64,000 bases of DNA. Source: Bacillus sp. ZZV12-4809. GTDB taxonomy: Bacteria > Bacillota > Bacilli > Bacillales > Cytobacillaceae. Below are positions 59,702 to 64,000 of this stretch, piece by piece. Location: contig NZ_VCRN01000008.1 of the NCBI RefSeq assembly GCF_009849585.1, forward strand, positions 1 through 64,000. Direction: 5' to 3'. Below the pieces are notes generated by a model that searched no databases, had not been told where the DNA came from, and worked only from the letters and a program-made list of their open reading frames with translations. The position numbers were made by a program, and so were the translations under genes. Each line of letters starts with the position of its first letter. Position 1 is the stretch's first letter.

Positions 59702-62700
59702 TTAGCGGAATTCCAGATAATGCAGGTTATTAAGGATTTTGCCCTCAAAGCTTCTTTCATCAAAGACAATAAAGCCCGGTTTGGTTAATGGCACTGCATT
59801 CCTTTCCAAAATAACTTCGAAAGCTTCTTTATTCATATATGCCCCCAGGAAGTCAGCATCTATACTTTTCATTAAATACATTTTTTCGGGAGAGCGGGAG
59901 CTGCTAACACAGGATCCTTCAATATTAACAAAGGATTGCTCCTCAACTCCAGCCTGGTAGGCTGATTCAGCATTTTTTCCAGTTAATTCAAGAGTAAGAT
60001 CCTTTAAGGGGCCACCTGATATAAATATATCTGTTATCCATTTTTCTTTTAATAGATACTTCCCTCCTGCATCGGTTACCTTTACCCAATAAGCAAGGAT
60101 TGGCACGCCCGGCAATAACGCGAAATATTGTGTATAATCGAGTCCTTTCCAGATGGTATGCTCGGCAATTTTAGTATGAATGGCCAATACAGACCAATCG
60201 TTTTCATACGAATCTTTTACATTGATAAATTCTGCAGAAGATTTCTCCTTCAATAGCGAAAACCCACTCATTTGGGAAGGAAGAGTTTTCATGCCTCCGG
60301 CCCACGGGTTCCACCATCCCTTGGCAACCAGTTCAGGAAAAGAAGAATCAAGCCATTCATTTTCTTTATACGCTAATGAGAATAATCCAGGATAAAAATC
60401 AGGTGCTGCTTTTAAGCTAATAATGCCGTTATCCATTTTATATACCGTCTTGCCGCTCTGCTCTTCAGTTGATATACTGACTTTCCCCCTGGGCATCAGC
60501 AGAAAATTTTTTACATCCATCTTACCGCTGTCAAGTGAAATCTCGGCTTTCACAAGAGATAAGGGTTTCATGCCATCAATAGGAAAATTCGCTTTAAATA
60601 CCTTTAGTTCCTGTTCCTGGCTGAAATTTGCGGATAGTTTTTTATCTTCATTTAAATAAACATCTATCGTGCCGTTGAGATAACTCGATCGATGAGTTTT
60701 AAGAGTAAACTCTGCTTTCTGTTCCTTTGCCACCGGATTTCCCCTATTGATAATGAGCGCTTTTTCAAGCTTTACTATTTTATCAGGTTCAGCGGCCGCT
60801 CCTGAGAATTGCTGCATTTCTTCCCAAGTCCGGAAGGCTCCAATGGATAAATAGCCAGGGGCCAATACCACTTGCTGCCCCGGTTCAAAACAGCCAGTCT
60901 CCTGCTGATAATAAAATTGCCACCCATCCGGACTCGAATGAGCACTATTTGGCCAGCAGAATCCAATCGGCTCGCCATTATGTTTGTCGAAAAACCAATT
61001 TCCGGTTATGCTTTCAGCTGGTATTTCCATAAACCCCAATTCTTTAACATTAGAAAACTCTATCACTTCATTCTCCAGCGGAAAATATGGATGCTGCATT
61101 TCATGATATAACGGCTGGCTTATAAACAGGTTTTCAAACTTTTTATTCCCTTCATTTATCAGTTCAGACCAAATTTTCACAAGGCCTTCACCATAAAGTG
61201 AGGTATACAAGTTTACAAGAATCCCTGGAAAAGCTTCAGACTTGAAAACCAATTTAAAAGTAATAGCCGTATCATCTATGAACCAATCTGCTGCCAGAGG
61301 CTTTGCCTTTGAAAATTCAGTTGAAAAGGGCTTGCCAAGCTTAGGGACAAAAAACGCAAAAGGCTGGTTTACACTTTCGTTCCTGCCGGCTGTGATTTTA
61401 TAATCCATTTTCCGAATATTCACCTGGCAAATCCCATTGCAGATATGCCAGTATTCTTTTGACTCTCCTCCAAATTTCCGGCCGAAGTTTTTAAGGGGGA
61501 TGCCAACCGTGCTGCATGTGAAAGAATGATCTTGCCCATCCTCCCTTATTGCTGAAACCGATATTTCAGGCTGATAAAAGCCATGTTTCTTTACAATAAA
61601 AGGCACCTTCAGCAGCTTACGCTCTTTTTTGTGGAGCTGTATCTCATACTCCTGCTTCTCCAATTCAACCAAATCGCTTTCAGGAAAAGAAAGGTGAAAT
61701 ACTGCATCCTCATCCAGGCTGTTTTCTACTTCCATTTCGAATTCTGCTTCCTGATTCAAACCCCTGAGATTTCCTTTAGAAGCTCCTGTTATTTTGGCAG
61801 GCTGCTTTGGAAGAAGTCCAAGACGTAATTCGCCTCCTTCATCATTTACCCAAACCTTCACATCCAATGAAGGATGAGTTTTCCAGACACTGGGCTCTTC
61901 CCCTTCATGCACAATGAATTGTCCGCTAATAACAGCGTCGCTTTCAACTGTCAAATCGTGCTCGAACATTGATTCGACTCTTCCATGATTTTTCCCTTGA
62001 GCCTTAAACGAAACAGGATTTCCGGTTTTATTCACAAGTTTGAGCTGAAAGTTATGAACCTCATTTTCAATTACTTCATGATGGCTCATGCATAGTTCTA
62101 TAAGATATTCATTCGTTTCGATTAAACTTATTCCTCTGCCGGTCCTTTCTAATCTGACTCTTGCAGACACTTCCCCGCTTTGCCATTTATACTCATAAAA
62201 TGTAAATCCATTTTCTTTGATTCCATCTGGCTTCACATCGATGTCTCTCAGGCTGCTGTCATACCAATCAAGCTTCTCCAGGACAGGCTTTAAAAGCGGA
62301 GTCTGGTGAACTGCGGGAATAAAATTCATTAAATGGGTTGTGTCATCCCTGTCTTCCCAGAAGAAGCCGCATTTCTTATACAGCGGGACAGCTTTCACAT
62401 TTCCCGGCCATGTATAGAGATCAAGGCGCGGCCAGCCCAATTCAATTGTCTTTTGCAGAGCTTTAAGTACCAGCATTTTTCCAATTTTCCGCCCATGGTA
62501 ATCCGGCCTTACATTTAAAAGAGGGATATACAGGGATCCCGTATCCTCTTTGTATTCTGACAGCCCGCAATAGCCTACTACTTCTTCACCATCAAGGGCC
62601 AAGTATAAAGTAATATTGCCATTATTCGCTTCCTTCGTTTTTACTTGCTCTTCAGTCATTACACTGGTATCTCCGCCCCAGCTGTCTCTGCTCAAGTTCC

Positions 62701-62773
62701 ACATTTTTGCGATTCCTGCAGCAAATCCCTCATGGTACTCTGCAATGATTAATTTGTCTGTACCTTGAATCAT
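59702..62773 (-). CDS. 1023-residue GNAT fusion with large beta-sandwich region
   Basis: Residues 1-150 are a GNAT acetyltransferase domain: YHEGFAAGIAKMWNLSRDSWGG, then LNVRPDYHGRKIGKMLVLKAL (acetyl-CoA loop) and PLYKKCGFFWEDR. The next 870 residues show no signal peptide and are rich in beta strands, with at least two Ig-like domains (about 220-430) and a C-terminal super-sandwich-like part (GWWNPWAGG, SYENDW, LPGVPILAYWVKV), as in some glycan-active enzymes. No known catalytic motif is recognised there. RBS AGGAGGACAAAGGG. It is co-transcribed with the amidohydrolase. Confidence 0.8.
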   Translation of the reverse strand: MIQGTDKLIIAEYHEGFAAGIAKMWNLSRDSWGGDTSVMTEEQVKTKEANNGNITLYLALDGEEVVGYCGLSEYKEDTGSLYIPLLNVRPDYHGRKIGKMLVLKALQKTIELGWPRLDLYTWPGNVKAVPLYKKCGFFWEDRDDTTHLMNFIPAVHQTPLLKPVLEKLDWYDSSLRDIDVKPDGIKENGFTFYEYKWQSGEVSARVRLERTGRGISLIETNEYLIELCMSHHEVIENEVHNFQLKLVNKTGNPVSFKAQGKNHGRVESMFEHDLTVESDAVISGQFIVHEGEEPSVWKTHPSLDVKVWVNDEGGELRLGLLPKQPAKITGASKGNLRGLNQEAEFEMEVENSLDEDAVFHLSFPESDLVELEKQEYEIQLHKKERKLLKVPFIVKKHGFYQPEISVSAIREDGQDHSFTCSTVGIPLKNFGRKFGGESKEYWHICNGICQVNIRKMDYKITAGRNESVNQPFAFFVPKLGKPFSTEFSKAKPLAADWFIDDTAITFKLVFKSEAFPGILVNLYTSLYGEGLVKIWSELINEGNKKFENLFISQPLYHEMQHPYFPLENEVIEFSNVKELGFMEIPAESITGNWFFDKHNGEPIGFCWPNSAHSSPDGWQFYYQQETGCFEPGQQVVLAPGYLSIGAFRTWEEMQQFSGAAAEPDKIVKLEKALIINRGNPVAKEQKAEFTLKTHRSSYLNGTIDVYLNEDKKLSANFSQEQELKVFKANFPIDGMKPLSLVKAEISLDSGKMDVKNFLLMPRGKVSISTEEQSGKTVYKMDNGIISLKAAPDFYPGLFSLAYKENEWLDSSFPELVAKGWWNPWAGGMKTLPSQMSGFSLLKEKSSAEFINVKDSYENDWSVLAIHTKIAEHTIWKGLDYTQYFALLPGVPILAYWVKVTDAGGKYLLKEKWITDIFISGGPLKDLTLELTGKNAESAYQAGVEEQSFVNIEGSCVSSSRSPEKMYLMKSIDADFLGAYMNKEAFEVILERNAVPLTKPGFIVFDERSFEGKILNNLHYLEFR

Positions 62774-62789
62774 CCCTTTGTCCTCCTGA

Positions 62790-62849
62790 CTAGGTTACGC
62801 ATTGTCTACCCTTCTCCAATCCCTTTTGCGCAAAGATTTCCTTAATCAT
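62790..62849 (-). CDS. Possible 19-residue leader peptide
   Basis: ATG is preceded by AAAAAAGGAGGAGAGGCAA, a near-perfect site. The short frame (MIKEIFAQKGLEKG...) ends at TAG 16 bp before the start of the GNAT-fusion gene, whose own site overlaps it. It could be a leader, a translation-coupling frame or a remnant of a gene. Confidence 0.35.
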   Translation of the reverse strand: MIKEIFAQKGLEKGRQCVT

Positions 62850-62963
62850 TTGCCTCTCCTCCTTTTTTAGTATTCGGAATGTTTTTCCATTCCTTCTTAA
62901 TCGTATTATCAGAGAGGTTAATTGTAAATATAATTTTGAATCTTCCGTAAAAAATATCACAAA

Positions 62964-62996
62964 AAAAAACGCCTTGCTTTTAATAGCAAGGCGAGC
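62964..62996 (-). terminator. Terminator of the 176-residue protein gene
   Basis: CGCCTTGCT / AGCAAGGCG stem with TTTTTTTTT on the minus strand. Confidence 0.85.
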
Positions 62997-63001
62997 AGGT
63001 T

Positions 63002-63532
63002 CTACAAGTAAATTTTTCTCAAAGCACCCATAGAAGCTGTCATATAAGTAATCATTTCATTCAGGTCATCAATCTGCTCTTCCTGGACCAGGCGGTTAAA
63101 AGAAATGATGGTTTCGATTTCGGCCAGCTCCTGCCTATTTTCGGGTCTGTATTTCACAGTCTGTTCGATATTCCGTCCACTGCCCCATATTCCTCGCAGA
63201 ACTTCCCGGATTTCCTGAAATTTTTTATGATCCTTCAGATGTTTAATTATAAAATTCACTAATATACGGCATCCTGCCTGCATTTCGGATTTACGTTGAG
63301 GCAGTAGCTCAGCTGCAAGATTATCAAGTCCCGCTTCCATTATAAAGGTACAGTAAATCTCCGCCATGCCGTCAGCATGATCTGTAAAAGTAATGTCATA
63401 TCTGCGGCACATTTTCGCTGAGTTCATAATATCATTCCGGTCAACTATTCTAATTTCTCCGCCAAGGTCCCGGTCATAAAATCCGCCTTCCATTACAACC
63501 TTCATATTTTCAAAGGCCGTTGGGTCAAACAT
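63002..63532 (-). CDS. Conserved helical protein of unknown function, 176 residues
   Basis: Cytoplasmic protein without membrane segments. It begins MFDPTAFENMKVVMEGGFYD, then a beta part with GEIRIVDRNDIMN and ITFTDHADGMAEIYCTF. The second half is helical (QRKSEMQAGCRILVNFIIKHL). I do not recognise a family. It follows the formate-tetrahydrofolate ligase gene by 11 bp, so it is likely co-transcribed. Confidence 0.8.
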   Translation of the reverse strand: MFDPTAFENMKVVMEGGFYDRDLGGEIRIVDRNDIMNSAKMCRRYDITFTDHADGMAEIYCTFIMEAGLDNLAAELLPQRKSEMQAGCRILVNFIIKHLKDHKKFQEIREVLRGIWGSGRNIEQTVKYRPENRQELAEIETIISFNRLVQEEQIDDLNEMITYMTASMGALRKIYL

Positions 63533-63543
63533 GGTAACCCTCC

Positions 63544-64000
63544 TTAAAACAGGCCTACTGCATTTCCATCTTCGTCTACATCCATATTCATGGCTGAAGG
63601 GGCTTTAGGCAAACCAGGCATTGTCATTACATCACCTGTGAGTGCTACAATAAATCCTGCACCAATGGATGGCTTCAGCTCACGTATTGTAATGGTAAAA
63701 TCTGATGGTCTTCCCAGCTTTGAAGGATCATCAGATAAAGAATATTGTGTTTTAGCCATACAAACCGGCAGGACACCCCAGCCAAAACTTTCAAAGTCTT
63801 TTAGCTGTTTTTTGGCTTTGGTTGAGTATTCAACATTATCTGCGCCATATACCTTCTGGGCCACAGTTAGAATTTTATCTTCAAGCGGCAGCGATAAATC
63901 ATACAGATGATTAAACTTCACTGCGTTTTGATCCAAAATGTCAAAAAGTTTCTCTGCGAGCTCAATTCCGCCCTGTCCGCCTTTTTCCCAAACTTCTGTC
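63544..64000 (-). CDS. fhs: Formate-tetrahydrofolate ligase, C-terminal part (cut by window edge)
   Basis: The frame stays open to the window end; the 5' part lies beyond 64000. The visible 151 residues are the C-terminal third of the enzyme that makes 10-formyl-tetrahydrofolate from formate and ATP. Landmarks are EKGGQGGIELAEKLFDIL, KVYGADNVEYS, VCMAKTQYSLSDDP, and the strongly conserved end ALTGDVMTMPGLPKAP with NMDVDEDGNAVGLF. Confidence 0.96.
   Translation of the reverse strand, partial: TEVWEKGGQGGIELAEKLFDILDQNAVKFNHLYDLSLPLEDKILTVAQKVYGADNVEYSTKAKKQLKDFESFGWGVLPVCMAKTQYSLSDDPSKLGRPSDFTITIRELKPSIGAGFIVALTGDVMTMPGLPKAPSAMNMDVDEDGNAVGLF

Overview
The window is chromosomal DNA of a low-GC, endospore-forming member of the Bacillaceae. 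It carries Bacillus-type genes (spo0M, yodL, yodN, yozD, yozE, yokU, ypmP/Q/R/S, ypjP, ypgQ/R, brxA, a yjcZ-type micropeptide), strong AGGAGG ribosome-binding sites and many short terminators. The many spaced repeats and gene-order differences suggest a relative of Cytobacillus or Mesobacillus rather than B. subtilis itself. Species cannot be fixed from this sequence alone. No rRNA, tRNA, prophage, complete IS or CRISPR array is visible. Almost all genes are on the minus strand.

1-8.2 kb is the yod region: lipoprotein peptidase YodJ, DeoD, two tiny basic proteins, YodL, a glycerophosphodiesterase, Spo0M, YozD, YodN, YozE and YokU. Five copies of a short repeat with inverted ends are scattered here, two of them flanked by 8-bp direct repeats.

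8.2-19.1 kb is an extended lysine 2,3-aminomutase (kam) locus. KamA makes beta-lysine and YodP/AblB acetylates it. YodT, YodS/R and YodQ (aminotransferase, CoA-transferase, deacylase), plus a second aminotransferase and an aldehyde dehydrogenase, probably dismantle it. KamR is a PAS/AAA+ sigma-54 activator, and a well-matched -24/-12 promoter lies just upstream of kamA.

19.3-37.6 kb is housekeeping: a frameshifted S66 carboxypeptidase, an FAD dehydrogenase, an SGNH hydrolase, PTS IIA, MsrA/MsrB, an RsgA-like GTPase, YpmS/R/Q, a nucleoside hydrolase, DegV, YpmP, TatA/TatC, IlvA, PlsC, DfrA, ThyA and a secreted lethal-factor/Pro-Pro-endopeptidase-like metalloprotease.

37.8-47.8 kb is a tellurium-resistance-type (Ter) stress island. 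Its membrane and Ca-binding part (two TerD, TerC, TelA, YceG) is joined to a four-enzyme module: an HpcH/HpaI aldolase, two unusual phosphoribosyltransferases with TRSP and PELOTA domains, and a HAD phosphatase. This module is predicted to make an unknown nucleoside-like metabolite. Two near-perfect ECF (sigma-W type) promoters drive the two halves. It is the best candidate here for an incompletely described system.

47.9-64 kb returns to core genes: YpjP, an aminotransferase, a methyltransferase, bacilliredoxin BrxA, IlvD, YpgR, an ABC-F ATPase and YpgQ. Then follow an array of 52-53 bp hairpin repeats, DegV, an amidohydrolase, a 1023-residue GNAT fusion of unknown function, an unknown 176-residue protein and the C-terminal part of formate-tetrahydrofolate ligase, cut by the window edge.
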